A stretch of DNA of 64,000 nt from Gossypium raimondii (taxonomy: Eukaryota; Streptophyta; Magnoliopsida; Malvales; Malvaceae). The stretch covers positions 42,255,733-42,319,732 of the forward strand of contig NC_068571.1 of the NCBI RefSeq assembly GCF_025698545.1. The letters are read 5' to 3'. The position numbers and the translations under genes are program-made. Below, piece after piece: positions 11,551 to 22,296 of this stretch. A model generated the notes under the pieces. That model was not told the origin of the DNA. It made no database searches and saw only the letters and a list, made by a program, of their open reading frames with translations. How positions within the stretch are numbered: the first letter of the stretch is position 1; each line of letters starts with the position of its first letter.

Positions 11551-11958
11551 GCCAATATCAATCAAACTAAAACTTAATGGACACCTTTTTAATAGTTTAA
11601 ATCATGTATTTGTGTTGAAAATAATCTAAGTACAAAAGCATGATTTATACTCACATGTTTTAAAATTAAACCTTTAACAAAAATTATAAACGTGTATTCC
11701 TCAAGTAAAGGAAGACCGTCATCCTGATCAAAAGTTTCGAGATTAATTTCGCCATCGAAAATGTCCAGCAGATTCTGATGGATTCAAGGGTGCAGAGGAA
11801 GGTGTCTTTGAGAAAGATTCTTAAATAACCCCAATAATTTCTTGGCGGTCTGTTTTAATAACTACTCCCATCGTACTTTGATAATGTTGATTGTATTTCA
11901 AGTTCACGTTAGAAACAATGCAAAATAATTATTGAAAGGTAAAATATGATTGCTTTTC
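11551..11958. other. Spacer before array unit 4
   Basis: AT-rich sequence with no supported gene. From about 11890 it becomes homologous to the upstream region of unit 3 (shared TTTCAAGTTCAC), that is, to the promoter side of the secreted-peptide units. Confidence 0.5.
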
Positions 11959-11982
11959 TATAAATGGGGTTTGAAGTTTCAA

Positions 11983-12079
11983 ATGGAAAAGAGGAGCATT
12001 ATTTGCTTTGTTTTTGGTGCCTTTATGTACCAGTCGTAGATGCAACTTGCAAGAATCCTCCAGTTTTCAGCTTTTCAAG
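11983..12079 (+). pseudogene. Unit 4 of small secreted-peptide array: broken signal-peptide exon
   Basis: This is homologous to exon 1 of unit 3 and has its own TATAAAT at 11959-11965. The ATG at 11983 opens MEKRSIICFVFGAFMYQS and then meets a TAG. A small net insertion relative to unit 3 shifts the frame before the shared exon end CAGCTTTTCAAG and GTTC. No exon 2 was found downstream; the intron-derived sequence is split by several transposons and the homology stops near 16650. It is a 5' remnant. Confidence 0.65.
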
Positions 12080-12166
12080 GTTCAATTCTTTAACATTTTT
12101 TTTCTTTAGCATTAATTGGACTGAGTTTTCTTCAATTACGATCGGGATTTTAAATTACTCTTTCAA

Positions 12167-14038
12167 TTTTATTAAGGGTGTAATTGAGCTAAAAATAATT
12201 TAAATATTGGTAAATTTGAGTTTAAGTTTGATTCAAAATTCGGAGCTCGAGACTCAGTTTAAGTTCAATCGAATGTATATTTTTAAGTTTTAGCTCGAGC
12301 TCGATTAAGTTCATACCTTTTTAAGTTCGATAGCTAAACTTAGGTTAATAATATATATTAAAAGTAATAACATAATTTAATAATAGAAAATTATTTAAAA
12401 TATATATTAAAATGAAAAGTTCAATGAAACTCACAAGTTGTTTAAGTCAAGTATATTATCAAGCTCAAATTTGACTCAAGTAAACGACTTCAAATCGATT
12501 TGAAAATTTGTATATTATTTCTTGGAACTTTAGTACATTGAAAACATATTTCCCACGAAAAATATCACAATTCAAAATAAATAAATAATAAAATAATAAT
12601 ACATAATAAATACAATATTAAACTGACCCTAAGACTCTAAGAAGCCAAAGAAAAACTCCAAAAGAAGTGGAAATGAGAGACAACTCTTTTGTACCTATTA
12701 ACACAAGAAATAAAAATGTGTTAGAATGCATAATAGAATAACAAAACTAAAAGTAAAAGAAAATCTAATGTTAGAATCAAAGAAAATAAACTACCTAGTT
12801 AAAAAAACCTTGAAAAATAGAAAATAACTTTAATTTTTGTTTAAGGTGTTCCTAATGTGTTAAAATCATGGTAAATAAAATTTTATTTAGAAATTTTCAA
12901 CACAAAATTTCACCCACAAATTATTTTTCAAATTTTCACTTGCTCAAATTTTATGATACAGGAGGGGTAGAAGAAGATGATCGCATTCAAGTTGTTTGAC
13001 TCAAGAAAAAAATATTTGGATCTAACCCGAAAAGAAAAAACCAAACAAATTTAGGAAAACAAGAAAAACAAAGAAAATAAAAAATTTAAGAATAAATAAT
13101 AAATATTCAAAATAATAACTAAATAAAGAAAAGATAAAATAAAGAGTGGAGATGGATCGAATAAACCAATTGATATGATAGATAGATAAATGTCCAATTA
13201 AACCTTTTGAGGTATAATCCCAACAAACTCAATTAATGCTAATCAACTCTCCAAGAAATAATCCTTAACAAATAGAAGGATAAAGTATGAATTCTTACGA
13301 CTCCTTGAAGAAATTCAAGAATAAAATTGCTTCTAAAAATCACAAGAAAATAATTTTGCACAAAAGAAACTAACTCTCGAAGTTGAAAATTTCATTAATG
13401 AAAAACAATTGTGTCTCTAAACAGTGAAGATGCCTCTATATAAGCTAACTAGGTACATTCAAATTAAACTTTCAAGTATATTTAAACTCTAATTAATCTA
13501 AATAAGAAGTAATTTTAAACTAAAAATATCTAAAATTCGGAATAAATAAATGATAAAAAAACATAATAAATACGATATTTGATCATATATAGTAAAAATT
13601 AAGCCTAAAAATTGAACTCAATATGATTTAAACTCGAATTAAAAGCCTGGAACTCGTAATTTTCATAATAATCCAATCCAGAAATTTTGCTTGCGCAATC
13701 TTCACTAAAATAGTTATAACTTGAGCTCCCGAACTCGAAATTAAGTGATTCAAAGTGTGTTTTGAAGTTAAAAGATAGATCTTTGAATGCTATGGATACA
13801 TCTCAATATATAAATACCCGGATACCATCCAAAAAGTCATCGCAAGTCAATTGATTTTTCAAACTTGAAAATTGGCAGTTTCGGTAAATGAAATTGAATA
13901 AATTTCACCGCATCTGTGCATGTATCAACTCAAGTTGCTTGAGCTCGGCTCAGTTCGATAGTTACATAATTGACTTCAACTTTTTTTGAGTCAAACTCAA
14001 TTAATTTGCAAATACCGGTGTCTCATTTACACTCCTAG
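12167..14038. mobile_element. GGGTGTAATTGAGC-ended foldback element (copy B), itself interrupted
   Basis: The left end reads GGGTGTAATTGAGCTA at about 12174 and the right end TCTCATTTACACTCCTAG at about 14021-14038. It shares its interior with copies A (6234) and C (14035). About 1.4 kb of unrelated sequence (about 12482-13927) sits inside, flanked by ACTCAAGT at 12474-12481 and 13928-13935. That may be an 8-bp target duplication, or chance, because the host repeat is itself rich in ACTCAAG. I did not recognise the inserted segment and it has no open frame. Confidence 0.55.
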
Positions 14039-14220
14039 TGTAATTGAGCCGAGCCTAAATACTGGTAAGCTCAAGCTCGAAACAAATTTTGGAGCTTTAT
14101 ATTCAACTCAAACTCAATTAAACATCTAATTTTAAGCTCATATGTATTCAAGCTTAAACTTAACTTGATAACTAAGCTTAGGGTTAATAATATATATTAA
14201 GAGCAATAACATGATTTAAT

Positions 14221-16239
14221 TGTCATCACTGAATTTTGCCCGGTTACGGTTTTGGGCCGGGTTGGTCTCGTATGGGCCCTATGATTGGGCCCATTAGGAT
14301 TTAATTTTGGACTTGTTTTAGCCTATTTTTAATTTTTGTTTTAAATATTAATAAAATAGTAATAATAAAATTTTGAAAAAAAACAAAAATATAAATTACA
14401 TTTTAGCCCCTAAACTTTTCAAAAATTACATTTTGACCCCTATTTTTTCTAAATTTACATATTAACCCATAATAATTTGTAAATTACATTTGGGCCCTAA
14501 ACTTTCTAGAAATTACATTTTGGCCCTATATTTTCCTAAAATTGCACTTTTACCCTAGAAATTTCGCATCTTCTGCAGTTTGGTCCTTCTCGACTTGTCA
14601 AATCGCCGCAATCAGCAGCCGAGCGTGCTCCTCCTACCTCCAGCTACTCCAGCAGCCTCCCTAGGCCATGATTGCTCCACTGCCACCTGAAAACAAAGAA
14701 GAAGAAGACAAAATTGAAGGATTTAAAAGAAGAAAATGAGAGGCCCAATAACAACAGCCCAACAGCCAAAAAAAGAAATAATAATAAAAGAAAGGCCCAA
14801 ACAGCCCATAACTTTAGGTTTTGGTAAATTCTTGAACTTTTAATTTTGTCTAAATATTTAAATGTTGTCTCGTTTTTAATAATATTGCATATTTTTAAGT
14901 ATTTTTTATTTTGTATTTATGTTTTTTAATTTTATTTTATTTTATTCGTTAAATTCGAACAATTTTGATGCATGAGGCCACGAACCGATTTAGCATTAAG
15001 TCATTGATTTCATCGCTATGTTGGGTGAATATCGATGGCTCGTATTAAATACGGGACGCCCTTTTAAAAAAAAACGAAGATATTCAAAAATTCTCGTGTT
15101 TTAAAAGAATCATGATAAAATATTAAGTTGAATCGATTTAACACTAATTCGATGATTTCATCGCCATGTAGGGGTGAATATCATTGATTCGTGTCAAATA
15201 CGGTACCTTTAAAAAAAAAACTAATCGTGTTTCAAAAATTTTCATGTTTTCAAAATTTCTCGTGTTTCAAAAATAATAATAAAATTTCCCGTGTTTTATA
15301 TTCATTTTTTAAAAAAAATATCGTGTTTCGTAATTTATCAAAATTTTTGTGTTTTTAAAACAAAATTTTGTGTTTCAAAAATTTTCGTATTTTCAAAAAA
15401 ATTTCCCATGTTTTCAAAAATTCCCGTATTTCAAAAATTTTCTTGTTTTCAGAAAAAAAAATCCGTGTTTTCAAAAATTCCGGTATTTCAAAAAATTTCG
15501 TGTTTTCAAAAAAATTTCATGTTTCAAAAATCCTCGTTTTTTCAAAAATTCCGGTATTTCAAAAATTTTCATGTTTTCAAAATTTCTGGTGATAAAAAAA
15601 TTCGTGTTTTCAAAGAAAATTTTGTGTTTCAAAAATCCTCTTGTTTTCAAAAATTCCGGTGTTTTAAAAATTTTCGTGTTTTCAAAAAAATTTTGTATTT
15701 AAAAAATTTTCATGTTTTCAAAAAATTCTCGTGTTTTAAAAATTTCCGTGTTTTCAAAAATTTTCATGTTTTTAAGAATTATCGTGTCTCTAAAATTCTC
15801 GTGTTTTAAAAATTTTTCGTGTTTTCAAAGAAAATAATTGTTTCAAAAATCTTCGTGGTTTAAAACAAAATTCTCGTATTTTGATCGGATCACGATTAAC
15901 TATTAAATTGAACTTGTATGTTTGAAAATTAAGACAACGCGCGTTTAACGAGATACCAATTTTGGGCGTCGCGAGGGTGCTAATACCTTCCTCGCGCGTA
16001 ACCGACTCCCGAACTCTAATTTTCTCTGGATTTTCACGTAGACCTAAAATTACTTTTTTTTTTAGAAAAAAATTTAAAAAATAAAATTTTCTTCTAAAAA
16101 GAGAATTTATTAGGTGTCCGATCACACCTAGAAAAAGGATCGGTGACGACTCCTTTTTCAAATAAAATCGAGACACTGTTTTTAAATTTTCAATAATTAC
16201 TTCGACCAGCGCCCGTGCTAAAATTTTTAGGTCGCTACA
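14221..16239. mobile_element. Solo LTR of an LTR retrotransposon (probably Ty3/gypsy)
   Basis: A 2,019-bp element starts TGTCATCACTG and ends GTCGCTACA, with a 5-bp target duplication TTAAT at 14216-14220 and 16240-16244. No internal retroviral domains lie between or beside the ends, so this is one LTR left by recombination. It contains a phrase near 15965-16010 (GGTGCTAATACCTTCC, then CGACTCCCGAACTC) that I associate with plant Ty3/gypsy LTRs of the Tekay/del kind; lineage is inference. A 0.8-kb stretch of short CGTGTTTTCAAAAATT-like repeats lies inside. The clean ends and intact duplication suggest moderate age. Confidence 0.85.
15040..15880. repeat. Short-unit degenerate tandem repeat inside the solo LTR
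   Basis: Dozens of variants of a roughly 17-20-bp unit, CGTGTTTTCAAAAATT with small changes, are repeated head to tail. The repeat produces spurious open frames rich in Phe, Lys, Ser and Val; these are not a gene. It lies wholly inside the LTR. Confidence 0.85.
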
Positions 16240-16459
16240 TTAATAATATAAAAATACGTAAAATATATATTAAAAATAAAAAGCTTGATAAGGCTTGGGA
16301 GCCTTTTGAGTCAAGTATTATTAAGCTTGAATTTGATTTGATCAATAGCTCGAGATACTTGAGCCCAGTTCAATAATTACCAAATTGAATTCAATTTTTT
16401 TCGAGTCAAATTCAAGTAATTTACGAGCTTCAATTGCTTATTTACACCCCTAATTTGTA

Positions 16460-18529
16460 TGATATAAATTAGGGTTTTTTTGTAACATAACATAAAAAAT
16501 GTTTAAAACATGTGGATAAAATTACAATCAAATTTGTATTAAATTGGACATGTTAGGAAAAAAAAACCTTGTCAATAAAAATTATGAGAGTTTTTTTTAA
16601 TATAAGAATATTCAGATTATTCGATTAGTAAATACACATATTAGCATGTTTTTTAGTTTTGCTTATGCATGTAATTTAGTTTTACAAGTGATTTTTGGGA
16701 TGATTTTGTTATTGTCCTCTTTAGTTTGGTGAATGCTCGATTCTTTTGTCGATTTTTGCTCACTGCTTTGGACCATTCGGGGTTGATTTTCTTATTGTAT
16801 TAAGTGCTTGCAATCACTCTAGGAATGCCGTGTTTGAGTTGTGATAAAGCCAATTGTCAATGTGTCATAATATTCTATTGATGCTGAGGTTAAAGCTTTT
16901 GCTATATTAATGGAGTTTGTCCTTCATCGTCTATGATGGATATTTGTTATTTTTTTCATGAATTGTATGATTCCATTCATTGAATGAATTAATGAATTTA
17001 TCTTTACAAAAACAAAATACAGTAAAATTTAAATTTTAATATCTGCAACTTTTATTTCACCCTCAAATTATGATTTCCATTATTAAAAGAAATTGGCCCC
17101 TAACAATGTGGTCAAGGGTTTGATCTCAATTAATGAGAATAGAATGTATTTTCGTGACTAGCCATTTATCTTTTCGAAAAACTCTTACGACGAAGAGATT
17201 AATCACTATTACGAATGGTATAAAAAAGATTCTTGGGTTACTTAATATTTTTACGGGAACACCTTGGTATAATGGATTGAAGTGAAATTCACACCGTACA
17301 TTAATTTAAAAACTCTCTCATTTAATTCACGTCCCACGTTGAAAAAATTGAAAATTAAGTTTAATCGAAGTATTTAATTCGATTTATACATTATTTATTT
17401 AATTTGTTTTGATTTTCGATTTTCGATTTTCGATTTTACAAACTAAAATTGACAATTATATTGACTGTCATAAAATAATTTATATTTGGTTGTTGAAGTG
17501 TCTAAATCATTATTGTATGTAAGTTTTAAAACACCAAGGACCACCTCATTCATATTTATTGAGCCCTTGGCATGTGTATTTTCAGGAAACTGAAAATGTT
17601 TTGGATTAGAGTATCATTCATGGGGTTATTATTTCTATTTTTTTTATGTTTGTTTATGAAGATTAATTATTTTAATATTTGTGATCGATCATTTTTAATT
17701 ATCGTCTTCAAAGTTTAAATTTGAGTTATTATTTTAAAATATAACAGTTTTCAATGCTTGTTACAAGAATTCTTTTAAGAGTAGAGATTATTTATATAGT
17801 GAAATTTAAACTTAAAATTTATTGATAATTATAAATCAAAGTATATAATTTTAATGGTATGTTTTGAATAATTATTATAACGAGCAAAATAATTTTGTAA
17901 AAGTCAAAACTTTTATTTGACAACTAAGGGGAGGAGAAAAATCTTGGTTTTATCGTTGTTGTGCTACCAAGAAACATGTTATTATGACTTTTGATCATTA
18001 ATACGATTTCGTGTAAATACAAGATTGGATTGGATATCATGAATGTTTCTTTTAAACTACAAACCCGAAACACCTATGATAATTATTTCTATCATTTTGT
18101 TGTGTTAAAATAAACAAAATCGATTAAATTAATCCAATCGATTTAGTTAATTTTGGTTTGAACGGTTTTTTAATTATGATTTTAGTTTTGTTGATTATTT
18201 CAATTAATGATCAATTTTGAATTTTCAAATTCACTCGATTGAAATAGAAAGAATTAGTTTAATGTTTTAATTTTTAAAAGATGAACTTATATTTTTCAAG
18301 CTCAATTAACTAAAGTCTGTTAACCAACCGATTTAGAATTGGTTTAGTTATGTCGATTTTTGAGCTTTAATTCAATTAGGTCAATTTTTATATATTATGG
18401 TTAGTTAAGTCGACTTGATTAAAGAAAAAATAAATACTTGAAAAGCCGAATGCTCTCCCCTACTATCACAAACTATATTACCATTTCTAAAAATAAACTA
18501 AAATAAAAATTAGAACAGTTAGATGGTGT
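16460..18529. other. Intergenic, decayed repeats
   Basis: About 16460-16650 continues the intron homology of the peptide array (compare 6680-6950). About 16660-17000 looks like the 3' part of a decayed retroelement, perhaps a LINE: it has protein-like but broken frames and ends with a short A-rich tail. The remainder is AT-rich with nothing I can name. Confidence 0.4.
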
Positions 18530-18790
18530 CCATCATGATTGCCGATGATCCCCAAGGATGGCCCAAGTTTCAACTCAAGAATGTCAAGACATAACTTGTT
18601 GTCGGATTCCAAAATAATCCGTTGTCATTGATTATCGTATAATAACTTTAAAGCAAGCCGTAAAGCATAGGCTTCAGTCGCCAATGCCAAAGAGGAAGCG
18701 CATTGGTTCCAACAATTACTCGCAATTAATCTTTAGTATGCCTTCGGAAGGAAAGACCCAAACCGAGTCTCGAGAGGATCCAACCGGAGT
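18530..18790 (-). pseudogene. RNase H-like fragment of a LINE-type element
   Basis: On the minus strand the sequence reads ALATEAYALRLALKLLYDNQ, then after a stop QRIILESDNKLCLDIL. This is the AEAxAL and ILESD pattern of the RNase H domain found at the 3' end of many plant LINEs and in related host proteins. It is short, interrupted and has no flanking reverse-transcriptase domain. A fragment of a host RNase H-like gene is the alternative. Confidence 0.6.
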
Positions 18791-19470
18791 CAAAGGTTAG
18801 ATTTACCTAGAAAAATGATGAATAATTTGACTAAAAGGGAAGAAATAAAGGTTTCTTTTGAACTTTTATTTTCATGTTTCAGCTTTTTGGTTGTTGGCTG
18901 TTGGTTAGGTGTAAAACCAGCAATTTAATCAACATTTCACTATTTAGTACTTACCCATAAAAAGTGCAAGACTTATTATTAATTAATTATGTGGGAATAT
19001 TAATAGGTTAAATTGTGGTTTAGTCCTTCTACTATGTTCAAAATTTAAATTTAGTCTTTATCTTTTAATTTTACCCAATTTGATCATCCAATTTTATAAT
19101 TTCATTATCTAATTGAAATAGTTAACACTGCCGAATTATTCCCGTTAAAATACTAAGATGGATTTTTTCTTTCTTTAAAATACTCCTTCCAACTCATCCT
19201 GTCGGGTTTCTTTTTTGGGAAGAAAAAATCATATTGATATTTGGTTTTTACTAGGGGCGGCAGCGGTAGACAGGTTTGGACCCAAAAATGGATAATTCTT
19301 ACTTTAGCCTCTTTAAAAATTACAAAATTTTAAATTAATCTAATGGTAAAACAACATTTTAGCCTATCCTAAAATTTAAAGTTTAATTCTTGTCCCTTCA
19401 AAAATAGAAGTGTATAGTTCAATCCCGCGAGAAATTGTGAAACTTTACATTAATACAATGGGAAAATTAT
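18791..19470. other. Intergenic, no gene seen
   Basis: AT-rich sequence containing phrases typical of decayed plant foldback elements (TTTAGTCCTTCTACTATG at about 19020, ACATTTTAGCCTATCC at about 19352). No gene is supported. Confidence 0.5.
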
Positions 19471-20388
19471 GGCTTTTTATAAAAATGACTCAAAACTTTT
19501 GATTATTTATAAAAATGACTCACTTTGAAAATTATGTACATAAATGACCCCTTTAAAAAAATAATTTTTTTGTGCCGCCGTTACCATTGGAGGTACTAGA
19601 CTGAAGTATAATTATATAAAACGTTTAGAGACCTGATGAAGCAATTATCTTTTTTAGATTAGATGAAAAAGCGACGACACCATTCCACCTAGCCACACCA
19701 ATTTATGCTAGTAAACTTTTGGTCTATTTACATGTTAGAATTGACCCCTTTTGAAATTAAATTTAAATAGCCCTTAAAAAATATAAGAATAACAAAAATA
19801 AACCATTTTCAAAATATTATTATTATTTTAAAAACAATAAACTTAAAAAACTATATAAATTATTATTCAAATTACCCAAATATATCCCAAAAATTTTCCT
19901 CAAGTGTTAAATAAGAATTTTTGACTTGAAAAAAAATTCTCGAGGGATATATTTAGGTAATTTAAATAAGAATTATATATATATATATTTAAGTTTATTG
20001 TTTTTAAAATAATAATAATAATTGAAAATGGTTTATTTTTATATTTTTAAAGGTTATTTAAATTTAATTTTAGAAGGGACAGACCTAATATGCAAATAGA
20101 CCAGGAGTATAAAAGCATTTAATTGGTGTGACCAAGGAGATGACGCCACCCCTTTTCATCCGATTTAAAAGGGTAATTGCTTCATTAGGTCCCTGAATAT
20201 TTTATATAATTATACTTCAGTCTGATGCTGCCAATAGCAATAAGACACCCGAGCAATTATTGTTTTAAAAAAATTGGAGGTGGTGACGCCATTTACTATT
20301 CAAAATAGGTTATTTTCATACATAATTATTAAAATGAGTTGTTTTTATAAATAATCAAAATTTTTAGATCATTTTATAAAAAAAAGCC
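19471..20388. mobile_element. Long-TIR Mutator-like nonautonomous foldback element
   Basis: A 918-bp element whose arms, each over 400 bp, are inverted copies of one another. Both ends read GGCTTTTT inward; the arms share TTTTGATTATTTATAAAAA, AGACTGAAGTATAATTATAT and TGAAGCAATTA. It is flanked by GAAAATTAT (19462-19470) and GAAAATTAC (20389-20397), a 9-bp duplication with one mismatch. A 9-bp duplication with very long inverted repeats fits the Mutator (MULE) type. It has no transposase, so it is nonautonomous. Confidence 0.85.
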
Positions 20389-21104
20389 GAAAATTACAAT
20401 TAAAGTCTCTCCAGAATTTTATAATTCAAATCCAGGAGGAAAAAATGTATGGTTTGTGGCTGTATCACATATATTTACTTAAATTTTAGTTACAGTGAAG
20501 GTGGTTCAAAGTTAAAAGAATTTGTTGAATTAAAGGTTTGATTTAAGTATTAAAATTATTTAAATGTTAGGTAAAATATGTACAATCTCATCCACCCCTT
20601 GCTATATTTTAAAGCCAAAACCTTTCTCCACCTCAACTCAAAGTAGCATAAGAATAGTATATTAATAATTATTATTATTATTATTAACATATCTTTGCCT
20701 TCACCTTTTAGTTTCCTTTATCAAAATTAGATATGGGGTAGTTGCATGAAGTTTTTTTTTTTTGTTTAAGGTTTAGATTTTTATACAAATTAAGCAAATA
20801 AAATTAAATAAAATTACAAACATCATTTTCACACCCGCAACACATACAACGAGGGACCAACAAAAAGAATGGACCTATTTTATTTGTTTCCCATTTTGCC
20901 CTTCTTGTTTGTATTTATTTATTGTGTATTTTAATTTGCTTTCTTTTTTTTAAAGTTTATAAGGAATTATCTTTCAATACGATTATATTTGTAATTTCTT
21001 TTAGTACTTTCCAAATTTATTTTAATGTTTATGTTTGGAGTTTGTGGTTGTCACTTTTAATAATGTCATTTTCAAAGTTAGAATCTCATTTTTTTCAGAG
21101 TGTA
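20389..21104. other. Intergenic up to the plastid insert
   Basis: AT-rich, with an ATT microsatellite at about 20668-20690. No gene is supported. Confidence 0.5.
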
Positions 21105-21222
21105 ATTCTTTGTTGAGTAATAGTTTGAGTAAGTCTTGAATGAGCCCCTCGAAAGCTTGATGCAAATGAACTAATTTTTTTCGACGTCTACGAGCTATAG
21201 ATTCTCGTTTAATTCTGGTCAT
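21105..21222 (-). pseudogene. rpl20: Plastid rpl20 5' fragment
   Basis: Minus strand, ATG at 21222: MTRIKRESIARRRRKKL followed by HQAFEGLIQDLLKLL. This corresponds to the ribosomal protein L20 start MTRIKRGYIARRRRTK and the first 35-40 residues. Homology stops near 21105, the left edge of the plastid insert. Several residues are changed (Gly to Glu at residue 7, for example). Confidence 0.85.
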
Positions 21223-21980
21223 TGAATAAAAGAAATTTTAATGAATAACTAATTCTTTCTTTTAGTTATTCTTTTCTAGTCTATTAATAACAAAATGAAT
21301 TCTTCCAATGTATAAAATAAAAATTCCAATGGCTTTTGCTACTCTAACCGTTCCGACCACGATTTTTCTTTTTTCTAGGCATTTCATTTCGCCTTGAAAT
21401 AAGAACTTGTATTGATACTAGGTATCAAAAAAAGCATATTAACTAAAATAAATGAGTAAATAGAAATGGATAAATAAATAGTGGGTTCCATCATTTCTAT
21501 GGTTACCTCTTAAATAGTGAGGTCCTTTCTAGACACCGAAGCTCATTCCTTCATTTAATTGGTAACTTGTACAGTTCACACTCTTCGACTCTACTCATAA
21601 ATTTTCCAGTAATAGATCTTTCACAACAAGATCTATCTTATACAGTAACAGTATGTAAGGATGAGGATTAATTGGGCAGCTAACCCTGTTAGTCCATTCT
21701 TTGCAAGAGTCGAAGCATAATCTTTTTGCTTTTTAAATAGGATTTTCCCCGCTTAATGGATAAGCATTTGCTACCAATGGGAAATTTTTTTCTCATCTTA
21801 AATTCCAAGATTGGATTTGCGCCAATGGGAACCATAAATTTCATACACAATAGAAGGATATGGTAGATCTATTTTTTTTAGATAGTGAACGGAAGAACCC
21901 CATTCTATTCACTGGTACGGATTGTTGATACTGAAAAAGTTGTTTCTTTTTTCTCAACCCATGATCTGAACAAGTCGCAC

Positions 21981-22094
21981 ATACACCCTAGTACATGTTC
22001 CTCGGTGATAAGAACATCCCTCAAGAGTAGGGGATTTCGTGACATTTCTAATTGGCTGTCTTACATTTCTAATAAGTTGTTTAATAGTTGGCAT
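21981..22094 (-). pseudogene. rps12: Plastid rps12 exon 1 (trans-spliced 5' exon)
   Basis: Minus strand: [17 protein letters not shown], then KSPTLEGC and RGTCTRVY, matching the 114-nt 5' exon of ribosomal protein S12. The start of the trans-splicing group II intron (GTGCGACTTG on the minus strand) follows directly. Substitutions include Arg to Glu and Pro to Ser. In plastids this exon is trans-spliced to exons elsewhere; the nuclear copy cannot work. Confidence 0.9.
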
Positions 22095-22296
22095 ACTGAA
22101 TCATATACATAATAGACTGGTTTAGATCGATCCTAACCAGATGATTCTGAATTACTTCTTTTTTTATTTAATAGATTAATAAAATATTAACCCCTTAGGC
22201 TTAAGTTAAGAAAGAAAGGAAGAAGATGGATTAAATCAATCTTAATTAAATTGTGGATTGGTGTTAAATCATTGCTATTGCTATTTGTTTTTTAAC

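Larger units (their letters stand above)
14035..16459. mobile_element. GTGTAATTGAGC-ended foldback element (copy C) hosting a solo LTR
   Basis: The left end (AGTGTAATTGAGCCGAGCC) directly abuts copy B, and the right end reads GCTTATTTACACCCCTAA near 16438-16455. The interior matches copies A and B: the core AACATGATTTAAT plus AATATAAAA is split at exactly 14220/16240 by the LTR. Copies A and B give the undisturbed pre-insertion site. Confidence 0.65.

Noticed and set aside
15291-15809. Long open frame rich in Phe, Lys, Ser and Val
   Set aside because: It comes from the short CGTGTTTTCAAAAATT repeat inside the solo LTR; all frames are open for the same compositional reason and no domain is present.
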